From Streptomyces sp. cf386 (lineage in GTDB: Bacteria; Actinomycetota; Actinomycetes; Streptomycetales; Streptomycetaceae), in the NCBI RefSeq assembly GCF_900103585.1, contig NZ_FNHV01000004.1:310001-374000 (forward strand): 64,000 nucleotides of DNA. Reading direction: 5' to 3'. The notes under the pieces are model-generated. The model saw only the letters and a program-made list of their open reading frames with translations, did no database searches and was not told the DNA's origin. The position numbers were made by a program, and so were the translations under genes. The first letter of the stretch is position 1, and each line of letters starts with the position of its first letter. Below, in pieces: positions 35,019 through 43,458 of the stretch.

Positions 35019-36110
35019 TCACGCCACCCGGTACTCCCGCACCTCCTCCGTGCGCAGCGTCAGACCGTGGCCGAGACACTGGGTCGGGGTGACCGTGCCG
35101 CCCGTCGGGTCCAGGGCGCCGTCGAAGAACATGTCCTCCATGCGGACGTGGTCGTGGAACCACTCGATGTGGCGGAGGTTGGGGATCGCGGCGGCCACGG
35201 CGGAGTGCGCGTGCGGGGCGCGGTGGGCCGAGACCTCCAGACCGTTGGCCTGGGCGAGGGCGGCGGCGCGCAGGAACTCCGTCAGGCCGCCGCAGCGCGT
35301 GGCGTCGATCTGCAGGCAGTCGACCGCGCCCGCGGCGATCATGCGGGCGAAGTACGGGAGGTCGTAGCCGTGGGCGCCTGCCGCGATGTCGCACGGCAGG
35401 GTGTCCCGGATCAGATGCAGGCCGGTGAGGTCGTCCGAGGGCACCGGCTCCTCGAACCAGTCGACGCCGTGCTCGGCGAGGGCATGGCCGACCCGGACCG
35501 CCTGCTTGCGGGTGTAGGCGCCATCGGCGTCCACGTACAACTCGGCCTCGGAGCCGATCACTTGGCGTGCCTCGTGCACCCGGGCCAGGTCCCGCACCAC
35601 TGCGCGGCCCCGGCCCTCCCCGATCTTGATCTTCACGCGCGGGATGTGCTGACCGTGCACCCAGCCGTTCAACTGGGCGACCAGATGGGTGTCGTGGTAC
35701 GTCGTGAAGCCGCCGCTGCCGTACACCGGGACGCGCTCGCGGCAGGCGCCCAGCAGGCGGGTCAGGGGCAGTTCGAGGAGACGTGACTTGAGGTCCCACA
35801 GGGCGATGTCCAGCGCCGAGATCGCGCACGCGGCGACGCCCGGGCGGCCCGCGTCGCGGATCGCGCGGCACATCGCGTCGTGCGCGGCCGGGATGTCCAG
35901 GGCGTGGCGGCCCTCGACCAGCGGCGCGAGGTGGTCGCGCAGGAAGTCGCCGATCGCCGCCGGGCCGTAGGTCCATCCCGTGCCGGTCGCGTCGCCCGCC
36001 GTCACCTCGGCGATCACCACGGTCGTGGAGTTCCAGGCCAGCGTGCCGTCGGCCTCGGGGGCGTCCGTGGGCACCGTGTAGACGGAGACGACGGGGAGAT
36101 GGAGCCTCAT
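35019..36110 (-). CDS. Enolase-superfamily protein (mandelate racemase/muconate lactonizing type) with a missing metal ligand
   Basis: A 363-residue protein with the capping domain and TIM barrel of the mandelate racemase group. It has the K-x-K motif VKIKIG, first metal ligand in YVDADGAYT, second in WFEEPV and a conserved His in EVSAHRAPH. The position of the third ligand, normally Glu in AAGE-type sequence, reads IAAGAHGYDL, so an Ala replaces it. The family abstracts a proton alpha to a carboxylate and needs Mg(II) held by three acids. Activity may be reduced, altered or absent. It is convergent with the holin-like gene and divergent from the NDH-2 operon. The 271-bp gap to 36381 shows no other feature. 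Confidence 0.78.
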   Translation of the reverse strand: MRLHLPVVSVYTVPTDAPEADGTLAWNSTTVVIAEVTAGDATGTGWTYGPAAIGDFLRDHLAPLVEGRHALDIPAAHDAMCRAIRDAGRPGVAACAISALDIALWDLKSRLLELPLTRLLGACRERVPVYGSGGFTTYHDTHLVAQLNGWVHGQHIPRVKIKIGEGRGRAVVRDLARVHEARQVIGSEAELYVDADGAYTRKQAVRVGHALAEHGVDWFEEPVPSDDLTGLHLIRDTLPCDIAAGAHGYDLPYFARMIAAGAVDCLQIDATRCGGLTEFLRAAALAQANGLEVSAHRAPHAHSAVAAAIPNLRHIEWFHDHVRMEDMFFDGALDPTGGTVTPTQCLGHGLTLRTEEVREYRVA

Positions 36111-36381
36111 CGCGCGGGACCGCCCCTCGTCACCGTCGCCGAGCGCCGATCAGCCGCCGTACGAAAGAAGGAGCCGTACTGGGGCATGGGGGGACACCTC
36201 CGGGACCGCCGTGTCGGCGTCGGGGACGGGTCGCCGTTCCGGGTACCCGCAGGTGCGGCCGGAAACCCGTTCGGTCGCGTTGGCGTGCCGGAACCCCGGG
36301 CTGTCCCGGCCGACGTTTGGCGGCCCTGGCCAGGGGGACGCGGAAGGCTCCCGAGGTACCCGACAGCCCCGGAGGCTTACC

Positions 36382-38052
36382 GTGAGTCGACCCCGCATCG
36401 TGATCGTCGGCGCCGGGTTCGCCGGGTACCGAGCGGCCCGCACCCTGTCCCGGCTCACCCGGAACAAGGCCGACATCACCCTGCTGAACCCGACCGACTA
36501 CTTCCTGTATCTGCCCCTGCTGCCCCAGGTCGCCGCCGGCATCCTGGAACCGCGCCGGGTGACCGTGTCGCTCTCGGGCACCCTGCCCCACGTACGGCTC
36601 GTGCTGGGCGAGGCCGACGCCATCGACCTCGACGCACACACCGTGCACTGCACGGGGCCTGAGGGCGATGGCGGGACCCTGCCCTTCGACCGGCTGATCC
36701 TCGCCGCGGGCAGCGTCAACAAGCTGCTGCCCATTCCCGGTGTCGCCGAGCACGCGCACGGCTTCCGCGGTCTGCCCGAGGCGCTCTATCTGCGCGATCA
36801 CGTGACCCGGCAGGTGGAGCTGGCGGCTGCCGCCGACGACCCCGAGAGCTGTGCGGCACGGTGCACGTTCGTCGTCGTGGGCGCCGGCTACACCGGTACC
36901 GAGGTCGCCGCGCAGGGGAAGTTGTTCACCGACGCCCAGGTGCGCAAGCACCCGCTGCGGGCCCGTATGCGGCCGCGCTGGCTGCTGCTCGACATCGCCG
37001 AACGCGTCCTGCCCGAGCTGGACGAGCGGCTGTCGCGCACCGCCGACCGGGTGCTGCGGCAACGGGGCGTGGAGGTGCGGATGGGCACCTCCGTGAAGGA
37101 GGCCACGCATGGTGGAGTGCTGCTGACCGACGGGGAGTTCGTCGACAGCCGCACGCTGGTGTGGTGCGTCGGCGTACGGCCCGATCCGCTCGCCGAGTCC
37201 CTCGGACTGCCCCTGGAGCGGGGCCGTCTGCTCGTCGACCCGTACCTCCAAGTGCCGGGCCGGCCCGAGCTGTTCGCCGCCGGGGACGGGGCCGCCGTGC
37301 CCGACCTGGAGCGGCCCGGTGCGTACACGCCGATGACCGCACAGCACGCCTGGCGGCACGGCAAGGTCGTCGCCCACAACGTCGCCGCTTCCCTGGGCAT
37401 CGGGGAGCGGCGTCCCTACCGCCACCGCGACATGGGCTTCGTCGTGGACCTGGGCGGCGTCAAGGCTGCCGCCAACCCCCTCGGCGTCCCGCTCTCCGGC
37501 GTGGCGGCCGGCGCGGTCACCCGCGGCTACCACCTCGCCGCGATGCCCGGCAACCGCATCCGCGTCGCCGCCGACTGGCTGCTGGACGCCGTACTGCCGC
37601 GCCAGGCCGTGCAGTTGGGGCTCGTGCGGTCATGGTCGGTGCCGCTGGACACCGCGTCGCCGGAGCTGGTCCGGGGGCCGGGACCGGGGGCCGCCGAGTC
37701 CGCCGAGGCCGTGAAGGCGGACAGGGCCGACAAGGCCAACAGGACCGACAAGACAGACATGGCCGCGAAGACAGATACGGCCGAGAAGACAGAGAAGGCT
37801 GAGATGACCAAGAAGAGTCGCGCGGTCAGCGAGCCCGCCGAGAATCGGCCCGCGCACGCCCCCGCTTCCGTCCGGCGTCCCGACCCCGTTCAGGACCCCG
37901 ACGCCGCCAGGCACCCCGAACCACCCGGCCCCGTCACGCGCTCCGATCTCCGAGCCGCCCACGAGCCGCCCGCCGACGCCCCCGCAGTCCACAAGCCGCA
38001 CCCCGAGACCCCCGCACCCCACTCCCGTAACTCCTCGGAAGGAGCCCCATGA
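36382..38052 (+). CDS. Type II NADH dehydrogenase (NDH-2) with long repetitive C-terminal tail
   Basis: A 556-residue flavoprotein. The FAD fold is at IVIVGAGFAGYRAARTLSRL and the NADH fold at TFVVVGAGYTGTEVAAQGK. The closing FAD motif is LFAAGDGAAVPDLERPGAYTPMTAQHAWRHGK. NDH-2 passes electrons from NADH to menaquinone at the inner membrane without pumping protons. The last 130 or so residues are an unusual hydrophilic tail with degenerate repeats (DKANRTDKTD, AAKTDTAEKTEKAE) followed by Pro/Ala/His-rich sequence; normal NDH-2 proteins end near residue 430. GGAGG at 36371 supports the GTG at 36382. It overlaps the transketolase start by ATGA. Confidence 0.85.
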   Translation: MSRPRIVIVGAGFAGYRAARTLSRLTRNKADITLLNPTDYFLYLPLLPQVAAGILEPRRVTVSLSGTLPHVRLVLGEADAIDLDAHTVHCTGPEGDGGTLPFDRLILAAGSVNKLLPIPGVAEHAHGFRGLPEALYLRDHVTRQVELAAAADDPESCAARCTFVVVGAGYTGTEVAAQGKLFTDAQVRKHPLRARMRPRWLLLDIAERVLPELDERLSRTADRVLRQRGVEVRMGTSVKEATHGGVLLTDGEFVDSRTLVWCVGVRPDPLAESLGLPLERGRLLVDPYLQVPGRPELFAAGDGAAVPDLERPGAYTPMTAQHAWRHGKVVAHNVAASLGIGERRPYRHRDMGFVVDLGGVKAAANPLGVPLSGVAAGAVTRGYHLAAMPGNRIRVAADWLLDAVLPRQAVQLGLVRSWSVPLDTASPELVRGPGPGAAESAEAVKADRADKANRTDKTDMAAKTDTAEKTEKAEMTKKSRAVSEPAENRPAHAPASVRRPDPVQDPDAARHPEPPGPVTRSDLRAAHEPPADAPAVHKPHPETPAPHSRNSSEGAP

Positions 38053-39896
38053 ACACCGCCGAACTCGTCGAGCTGGCCCAGCAGTTGCGCGTGGACAGCG
38101 TGCGGGCCTCCGCCGCCGCGGGGTCCGGGCATCCGACGTCGTCGATGTCCGCCGCCGATCTGACGGCCGTACTCCTCGCGAACCACCTGCGCTACGACTT
38201 CGACCGGCCCGCCCACCCCGGAAACGACCGCTTCGTCCTCTCCAAAGGACACGCGTCGCCCCTCCTGTACGCCGCCTACAAGGCGGCCGGCGCCATCGAG
38301 GACGGTGAGCTGCTCACCTTCCGCAAGCTCGGCAGCCGGCTCGAAGGGCACCCCACTCCGCGCCAGGTGCCGTGGGTGGAGACCGCGACCGGGTCGCTCG
38401 GGCAGGGGCTGCCCATCGGGGTGGGGATCGCACTGGCCGGGAAGCGGCTCGACCGGGTCGGGTTCCGGGTGTGGGTGCTGTGCGGGGACAGCGAGCTCGC
38501 GGAAGGGTCCGTGTGGGAGGCCGCCGAGCACGCGGCGTACGAGCATCTGGACAACCTCACCGCGATCGTCGACGTGAACCGGCTGGGCCAGCGCGGCCCG
38601 ACCCGGCACGGCCACGATCTCGACGCCTACGCCCGCCGCTTCCGGGCCTTCGGCTGGCACACCGTCGAGGTGGACGGGCATGACGTGGACGCCGTCGACC
38701 GGGCGTACGCGGAAGCCAGGTCCACCGCCGGGCAGCCCACCGTGATCCTCGCCCGCACCCTCAAGGGCAAGGGTGTCGCGGCTGTCCAGGACCGGGAGGG
38801 TCTGCACGGAAAGCCCCTGCCGGAGCCCGACGAGGCCATAGCCGAACTCGGCGGGGAGCGTGACATCAGCATCCACGTCCATGAGCCGCCCGCCGCCCGC
38901 GTCCTGCACGCCGTGCGCGCCGGACACATCGAACTGCCCCACTGGGAGAAGGGGGAGCAAGTCGCCACCCGCAACGCCTACGGCGAGGCGCTCGCCGTTC
39001 TCGGCACCGGGCGCGGTGACGTCGTCGCCCTCGATGGCGAGGTCGGCGACTCCACCCGGGCCGAGTTCTTCGCCAAGGAACACCCGGAACGCTACTTCGA
39101 GTGCTACATCGCCGAGCAGCAGATGGTCGCCGCCGCGGTGGGACTCGCGACGCGCGGCTGGGTGCCGTACGCCGCCACCTTCGCCGCCTTCCTCACCCGC
39201 GCCCACGACTTCGTGCGCATGGCGGCGGTGAGCGGTGCCGGCATCAACCTCGTCGGCTCACACGCCGGCGTCGCGATCGGGCAGGACGGGCCTAGCCAGA
39301 TGGGCCTGGAGGACCTGGCGATGATGCGGGCCGTGTACGGCTCGACGGTGCTGTATCCGTGCGACGCCAACCAGACCGCGCAGCTCGTCGCCGCCATGGC
39401 CGGACTGCAGGGCGTCCGCTATCTGCGCACCTCGCGCGGCGAGAGTCCGGTCATCTACGGCCCCGACGAGGAGTTCCCCGTAGGCGGCAGCAAGGTGCTG
39501 CGCGCGAGTGGCCGGGACAGGCTGACCCTCGTCGCCGCCGGTGTCACCGTGCACGAGGCGCTCGCCGCCGCCGACGTCCTGGACCGCGAGGGCATCCAGG
39601 TGCGGGTCGTGGATCTGTACTCGGTCAAGCCCGTCGACCGGTCCACCCTGCGCCGGGCCGCCGAGGACACCGGTTGTCTGCTCACCGTCGAGGACCACCG
39701 TGAGGAGGGCGGCATCGGCGACGCCGTGCTGGACGCCTTCCTCGACGGGCGCCCGGTGCCGCGCCTGGTGCGCCTTGCCGTCCGTCGGATGCCGGGCTCC
39801 GCCTCCCCGGACCAGCAGTTGCACACCGCGGGCATCGACGCCGTGTCCATCGCCGCCGCGGGCAAGCTGCTGGTGGAGGAGGCGGTCGTACGGTGA
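38049..39896 (+). CDS. Transketolase
   Basis: A 615-residue thiamine diphosphate enzyme. The N-terminal domain has AAGSGHPTSSMSAADL and the ThDP motif GDSELAEGSVWEAAEHAAYEHLDNLTAIVDVN. The pyrimidine-binding domain has YIAEQQMVAAAVGLATRGWVPYAATFAAF. The C-terminal domain contains VEDHREEGGIGDAV. It transfers two-carbon ketol units in the pentose phosphate pathway. At 615 residues it is shorter than the main 690-700 residue transketolases, so it is probably a secondary, specialised form. Overlaps on both sides place it in an operon with NDH-2 and LigD-type polymerase. Confidence 0.9.
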   Translation: MNTAELVELAQQLRVDSVRASAAAGSGHPTSSMSAADLTAVLLANHLRYDFDRPAHPGNDRFVLSKGHASPLLYAAYKAAGAIEDGELLTFRKLGSRLEGHPTPRQVPWVETATGSLGQGLPIGVGIALAGKRLDRVGFRVWVLCGDSELAEGSVWEAAEHAAYEHLDNLTAIVDVNRLGQRGPTRHGHDLDAYARRFRAFGWHTVEVDGHDVDAVDRAYAEARSTAGQPTVILARTLKGKGVAAVQDREGLHGKPLPEPDEAIAELGGERDISIHVHEPPAARVLHAVRAGHIELPHWEKGEQVATRNAYGEALAVLGTGRGDVVALDGEVGDSTRAEFFAKEHPERYFECYIAEQQMVAAAVGLATRGWVPYAATFAAFLTRAHDFVRMAAVSGAGINLVGSHAGVAIGQDGPSQMGLEDLAMMRAVYGSTVLYPCDANQTAQLVAAMAGLQGVRYLRTSRGESPVIYGPDEEFPVGGSKVLRASGRDRLTLVAAGVTVHEALAAADVLDREGIQVRVVDLYSVKPVDRSTLRRAAEDTGCLLTVEDHREEGGIGDAVLDAFLDGRPVPRLVRLAVRRMPGSASPDQQLHTAGIDAVSIAAAGKLLVEEAVVR

Positions 39897-40846
39897 CCGG
39901 CGACGACGATACGAAGAAGGTGCGGGCGGGGCGCCGTACCGTCGAGGTCAAACGCGTCGACAAGGTGCTGTTTCCCGGGGACGGGGGCGCGAAGGAGTAC
40001 ACCAAGGGCGACCTCGTCGACTACTACCGGTCCGTCGCCGCCTTCATGCTGCCGCATCTGCGCGGGCGGCCGCTGATGCTGGAGTGCTACCCGGACGGTC
40101 TCGACGGCCCCCGGTTCATGCAGAAGAACACGCCGGACCACTACCCGGACTGGATCACCCGCTACGAGGTCCCCAAAGAGGGCGGCACCGTCTGTCACAC
40201 GGTCTGCGACGACACCGCAGGCCTCGTCTTCCTCACCGACCAGGCCTGCCTCACCCTGCACCGCTGGCTCTCCCGTACCCATGGCATCGACCGCCCCGAC
40301 CGGATGGTCTTCGACCTCGACCCGGCCGATGACTTTGCCGAGGACTCCGCCGAGGACTCCTTCGCGCAGGTCAGGGAGGCGGCCGAGCTGCTCGGTGAAC
40401 TCCTGGACGAACTGAGGCTGCCCTCGGCCCCGATGACCACCGGCTCGCGCGGCCTGCACATCGTCGTACCCCTGAACGGGCACCACGACTTCGACGAGGT
40501 CCGGGATTTCGCCAAGGACGTCGCGGGGGTGCTGGAGTCCGCCCACCCGGACCGGTTCACCACCGCCGCCCGCAAGAAGGAACGCGGCGACCGTCTCTAC
40601 CTCGACGTGCAGCGCAACGCCTACGCCCAGACCGTCGTCGTGCCCTACACCGTCCGCGCCCGGCCAGGCGCCCCCGTCGCCACGCCGCTGACCTGGGCAG
40701 AACTCGACGACCCGGAGCTGGACGCCCGCCGCTGGAGCATCGCCGACGCCGTGGAGCAGGCCCGCACCAACCCCTGGGGCGGGCTGCTGGACCGGCGCCG
40801 CGCCCTCGGCCCGGCGAGGCGCAGGCTCGACGCACTGCGCGGCTGA
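39893..40846 (+). CDS. LigD-type DNA polymerase/primase domain protein (NHEJ)
   Basis: A 317-residue stand-alone archaeo-eukaryotic primase-type polymerase. Motifs: DKVLFPGDGGAKEYTKGDLVDYY at the N-terminus, catalytic Asp pair in MVFDLDPAD, TGSRGLHIVVPL and DVQRNAYAQTVVVPYTVRARPGAPVATPL. It matches the polymerase domain of LigD, which fills gaps with ribonucleotides during non-homologous end joining. No ligase, nuclease or Ku gene is adjacent. The GTG at 39893 overlaps the transketolase stop. Confidence 0.9.
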   Translation: MTGDDDTKKVRAGRRTVEVKRVDKVLFPGDGGAKEYTKGDLVDYYRSVAAFMLPHLRGRPLMLECYPDGLDGPRFMQKNTPDHYPDWITRYEVPKEGGTVCHTVCDDTAGLVFLTDQACLTLHRWLSRTHGIDRPDRMVFDLDPADDFAEDSAEDSFAQVREAAELLGELLDELRLPSAPMTTGSRGLHIVVPLNGHHDFDEVRDFAKDVAGVLESAHPDRFTTAARKKERGDRLYLDVQRNAYAQTVVVPYTVRARPGAPVATPLTWAELDDPELDARRWSIADAVEQARTNPWGGLLDRRRALGPARRRLDALRG

Positions 40847-40870
40847 AGAAACCGAGCCACGGGTTTGACC

Positions 40871-40904
40871 GGCGCCTTCCAGGTCACTCGGCGCAGGAGG
40901 CGCC
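40871..40904 (+). promoter_or_regulatory. Stem-loop enclosing the gvpO ribosome binding site
   Basis: GGCGCCT (40871-40877) pairs perfectly with AGGCGCC (40898-40904), leaving a 20-base loop. Part of the AGGAGG Shine-Dalgarno (40895-40900) lies in the 3' arm, next to the gvpO ATG at 40906. It could restrict translation of the first gas vesicle gene. Confidence 0.4.
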
Positions 40905-40905
40905 C

Positions 40906-41238
40906 ATGAATGATTCACAGAACACACCCAAGTCATCCAGACGGCAAACGGGCGGGGCGGACGAACATCCGGCCCCGATGGAGGTCCTGCGTCAGGCACG
41001 GGTGCAACTCGCCGAACTGACCGGTATGGATGCGGAGACGGTGACGTCCTTCGAGCACACGGAGGACGGCTGGACGCTCGAAATAGAGGTCCTGGAACTG
41101 GCCCGCGTACCCGACACGATGAGTCTGATGGCGAGCTACCAGGTCGATCTCGACCCCCAAGGACAGCTCGCGGGGTACCGGCGCGTACGCCGCTACGAAC
41201 GCGGACGTTCTGACGCACGAAGGCCCGGCGGCCGGTAG
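40906..41238 (+). CDS. gvpO: Gas vesicle protein GvpO
   Basis: A 110-residue protein. The C-terminal two-thirds is the GvpO domain (VQLAELTGMDAETVTSFEHTEDGWTLEIEVLELARVPDTMSLMASYQVDLDPQGQLAGYRRVRRYERGR) preceded by a disordered hydrophilic segment. GvpO is required for gas vesicle formation in haloarchaea and is a standard first gene in Streptomyces clusters. It is not clearly a structural protein. AGGAGG precedes the ATG; 59 bp separate it from the polymerase gene. Confidence 0.92.
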   Translation: MNDSQNTPKSSRRQTGGADEHPAPMEVLRQARVQLAELTGMDAETVTSFEHTEDGWTLEIEVLELARVPDTMSLMASYQVDLDPQGQLAGYRRVRRYERGRSDARRPGGR

Positions 41239-41293
41239 GCCGCCCGCCCGCGCCCAGCACTCACCGTCCCGAGAAAAAGGAGGAAGGTCCGGC

Positions 41294-41722
41294 ATGACCG
41301 TTGTCCCGGCACAGCAGACCGGCGGCGGAGGTGGCAGCAGCGGCCTCTACGACGTTCTGGAACTCGTCCTCGACAGGGGGCTCGTCATTGACGCATTCAT
41401 ACGGGTCTCCCTGGTCGGCATCGAAATCCTGAAGATCGACATCCGTGTCGTCGTCGCCAGTGTCGACACCTATCTCCGCTTCGCCGAGGCGTGCAACCGG
41501 CTCGACCTGGAGGCCGGGCCGCGCAAGGCGCCAGGCCTGCCCGACCTGGTCGGCGAGATCACCGAGTCCGGCGCGCGCGGCAAGTCCAAGGGGGCGCTGT
41601 CAGGCGCTGCCGAGACCGTCTCGGACGCCTTCAAGCAGGCACGTGAGGAAGGCGAGGAGGAGCGGCCCAGGCAGCGCGCGCGCAAATCCACCACGACGCG
41701 CAGGAAGGAGGAGCAGGAGTGA
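41294..41722 (+). CDS. gvpA: Gas vesicle structural protein GvpA with basic C-terminal extension
   Basis: A 142-residue protein. Residues about 16-75 are the GvpA core (SSGLYDVLELVLDRGLVIDAFIRVSLVGIEILKIDIRVVVASVDTYLRFAEACNRLDLE), the alpha-beta-beta-alpha unit that polymerises into the vesicle wall. The classical GvpA is about 70-80 residues; here an extra 65 or so residues, largely charged and rich in Lys, Arg and Glu, extend from the core. GGAGGAAGG about ten bases before the ATG is the strongest RBS in the cluster, as expected for the main shell protein. It overlaps gvpF by GTGA. Confidence 0.93.
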   Translation: MTVVPAQQTGGGGGSSGLYDVLELVLDRGLVIDAFIRVSLVGIEILKIDIRVVVASVDTYLRFAEACNRLDLEAGPRKAPGLPDLVGEITESGARGKSKGALSGAAETVSDAFKQAREEGEEERPRQRARKSTTTRRKEEQE

Positions 41723-42489
41723 GTACGTATGTGTACGGCATCACCGCGAGCTCGCATCCCGCCCTTCCGAAGGACTTCGGCGGTGTGGGCGAGCCGCCGC
41801 GCCCCGTGCGCGTGCTGAAGGAGGGTTCGCTCGCCGCCCTGGTCAGCGAGGCCCCCGAAGACCTGCGCCCCAAGCGCAGGGAACTGCTCGCCCACTCGAA
41901 CGTGCTCGCCGAGGCGGGCGCCACCGGCTGCGTACTGCCCATGCGGTTCGGCAGCGTCGCCCCCGACGACGACACGGTCACCGGCGTACTCGCCGAGCGC
42001 ACCGAGCACTACCGGGAGCGGCTCTCGGCCCTGGACGGCAAGGTCGAGTACAACGTGAAGGCCACGCATGTCGAGGAGGCCGTGCTGCACCGGGTGCTGT
42101 CCGGGAACCCGGAGATCCGGGCCATGACGGAGGCCAACCGGCAGGCCGGCGGCGGCTCCTACGACGAGCGGCTCAGGCTCGGCGAGATGGTGGTCGCCGC
42201 GGTCAAGGCCCAGGAAGTCGAGGACGCGACCGACGTACAGCACACCCTGGAACCGGCCGCGGACGCGGTCAGCGTGGGCCCCGAGTCCACCGGCTGGCTC
42301 GCCAACGTGTCGTTCCTGGTCGGCCGCGACGAGGTCGAGACGTTCCTGACCGCAGTGGAACAGCTCCGAAACGGCCATCCGCACCTTGATCTGCGCGTCA
42401 ACGGCCCGCTGCCGCCGTACAGCTTCGTCGAGCCCGGCCCCGCCGAGCCCGCGGACAGCATGTCCGGCGGCGAAACAGCGAAGGAGTGA
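41719..42489 (+). CDS. gvpF: Gas vesicle protein GvpF/GvpL family (first copy)
   Basis: A 256-residue GvpF/L-domain protein (MSTYVYGITASSHPALPKDFGGVGEPPRPVRVLKEGSLAALVSE; VLPMRFGSVAPDDDTVTGVL; YNVKATHVEEAVLHRVL; NVSFLVGRDEVETFLTAVEQL). GvpF proteins bind GvpA monomers and act as minor shell or assembly factors. A second family member, GvpL, lies downstream. The GTG at 41719 overlaps gvpA. Confidence 0.92.
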   Translation: MSTYVYGITASSHPALPKDFGGVGEPPRPVRVLKEGSLAALVSEAPEDLRPKRRELLAHSNVLAEAGATGCVLPMRFGSVAPDDDTVTGVLAERTEHYRERLSALDGKVEYNVKATHVEEAVLHRVLSGNPEIRAMTEANRQAGGGSYDERLRLGEMVVAAVKAQEVEDATDVQHTLEPAADAVSVGPESTGWLANVSFLVGRDEVETFLTAVEQLRNGHPHLDLRVNGPLPPYSFVEPGPAEPADSMSGGETAKE

Positions 42490-42493
42490 GGTG

Positions 42494-42760
42494 GTGGCGA
42501 TGGGACTGATCGGAGAGGTGCTGCTGCTGCCGTTCGCCCCGGTACGCGGCAGCGGATGGGTGATGGGACAGGTGCTGCGCGAGGCGGAGCGCATCTACTA
42601 CGACCCGGCCGCCGTGCGGGCCGAACTGGCGCAGCTGGAGGAGCAGTTGACGGCGGGTGAGATCGACGAGGAGGAGTTCGACCGCCGTGAGGACGAACTC
42701 CTCGACCGGCTGGAGATCGGGCTGCGCGCAGACTACGGGAACAGTGACGGGACGGCATGA
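42494..42760 (+). CDS. gvpG: Gas vesicle protein GvpG
   Basis: About 88 residues. GvpG signature MGLIGEVLLLPFAPVRGSGWVMGQVLREAERIYYDPAAVRAELAQLEEQLTAGEIDEEEFDRREDELLDRL, with a hydrophobic N-terminus and a charged helix. It is an accessory assembly protein. AAGGAG at 42481-42486 favours the GTG at 42494 or 42491 over the in-frame ATG at 42500. It overlaps the next gene by ATGA. Confidence 0.9.
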   Translation: MAMGLIGEVLLLPFAPVRGSGWVMGQVLREAERIYYDPAAVRAELAQLEEQLTAGEIDEEEFDRREDELLDRLEIGLRADYGNSDGTA

Positions 42761-43458
42761 TGAACCGAGTGGGACTGGGCCTCGCCATAGGGGCCGGATA
42801 CGTCCTCGGACGGACGAAGAAACTGAAGCTGGCGTTGGCCGTCGGCAGCGTCGTGGCCGGCAAGCGGATGCACTTGAGCCCGCGGGGCGTCGCGGAGATG
42901 GTGTCCGAGCAACTCCTGAAGAACCCTCAGTTCAAGGAGATCGGGGACCAGCTGCGCGAGGATCTGCGCGGCGTCGGCGAAGCGGCCTCCGGTGCCTTGG
43001 TCGAGCGACAACTCGACGCGCTCTCCGACCGGCTGCACGGACGCACCGCCGAGGTGCGCGAGCAGCTGTCGGGCGCGGTGCCGACACCGGATCTCGGCGC
43101 GGAGGACGAGGACGCCGAGGAGGCTGAGGAGGAGACCGGGGACGAGGAGCCGCGCGCGGAGGACGACGACCTCGACGAGGCGGAGGAGCCCGAGGGGCGC
43201 GAGGAGGACGAGGAGCCCGAGGACGAGGAGCCCGAGGACGAGGAGCCGTCCGGGAAGGCGGCGCCGAGGAAGACCGCCAAGAAGGCCCCCGCGAAGAAGA
43301 CGGCGGCGAAGAAGACCACCGCCGGCAGGACAGCGCCCAAGAAGGCGGCCGCGAAGCGGAGCGGAACCGGCAAGTCGACCACCAGGAAGACGGCCGGGGC
43401 TCGCGGATCCGCCCGCAGCGGCCGGGCGCGCCAGTCGAAGGGCGGTGAAGGGCGATGA
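42757..43458 (+). CDS. gvpY: GvpY-type protein with acidic and histone H1-like tails
   Basis: A 233-residue protein. The N-terminal third has a short hydrophobic glycine-rich segment (VGLGLAIGAGYVLGRTKKLKLALAVGSVVAGKRM) and a helical stretch (VSEQLLKNPQFKEIGDQLREDLRGVGEAASGALVERQLDAL). The middle is very acidic, with three tandem EDEEP units encoded by a 15-bp repeat at 43204-43247. The C-terminus is Lys/Ala/Pro-rich (KAAPRKTAKKAPAKKTAAKK), like histone H1 or HupS tails. In the conserved Streptomyces gvp order this position is GvpY. The function is unknown; the opposite charges suggest a bridging or nucleic-acid-binding role, which is inference. Confidence 0.8.
   Translation: MMNRVGLGLAIGAGYVLGRTKKLKLALAVGSVVAGKRMHLSPRGVAEMVSEQLLKNPQFKEIGDQLREDLRGVGEAASGALVERQLDALSDRLHGRTAEVREQLSGAVPTPDLGAEDEDAEEAEEETGDEEPRAEDDDLDEAEEPEGREEDEEPEDEEPEDEEPSGKAAPRKTAKKAPAKKTAAKKTTAGRTAPKKAAAKRSGTGKSTTRKTAGARGSARSGRARQSKGGEGR
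43204..43247 (+). repeat. 15-bp tandem repeat in gvpY, also present in gvpZ
   Basis: GAGGACGAGGAGCCC occurs three times in tandem (last copy ends in G). An identical 15-mer plus one variant lies in gvpZ at 44385-44414. It encodes the acidic EDEEP units. Confidence 0.9.
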
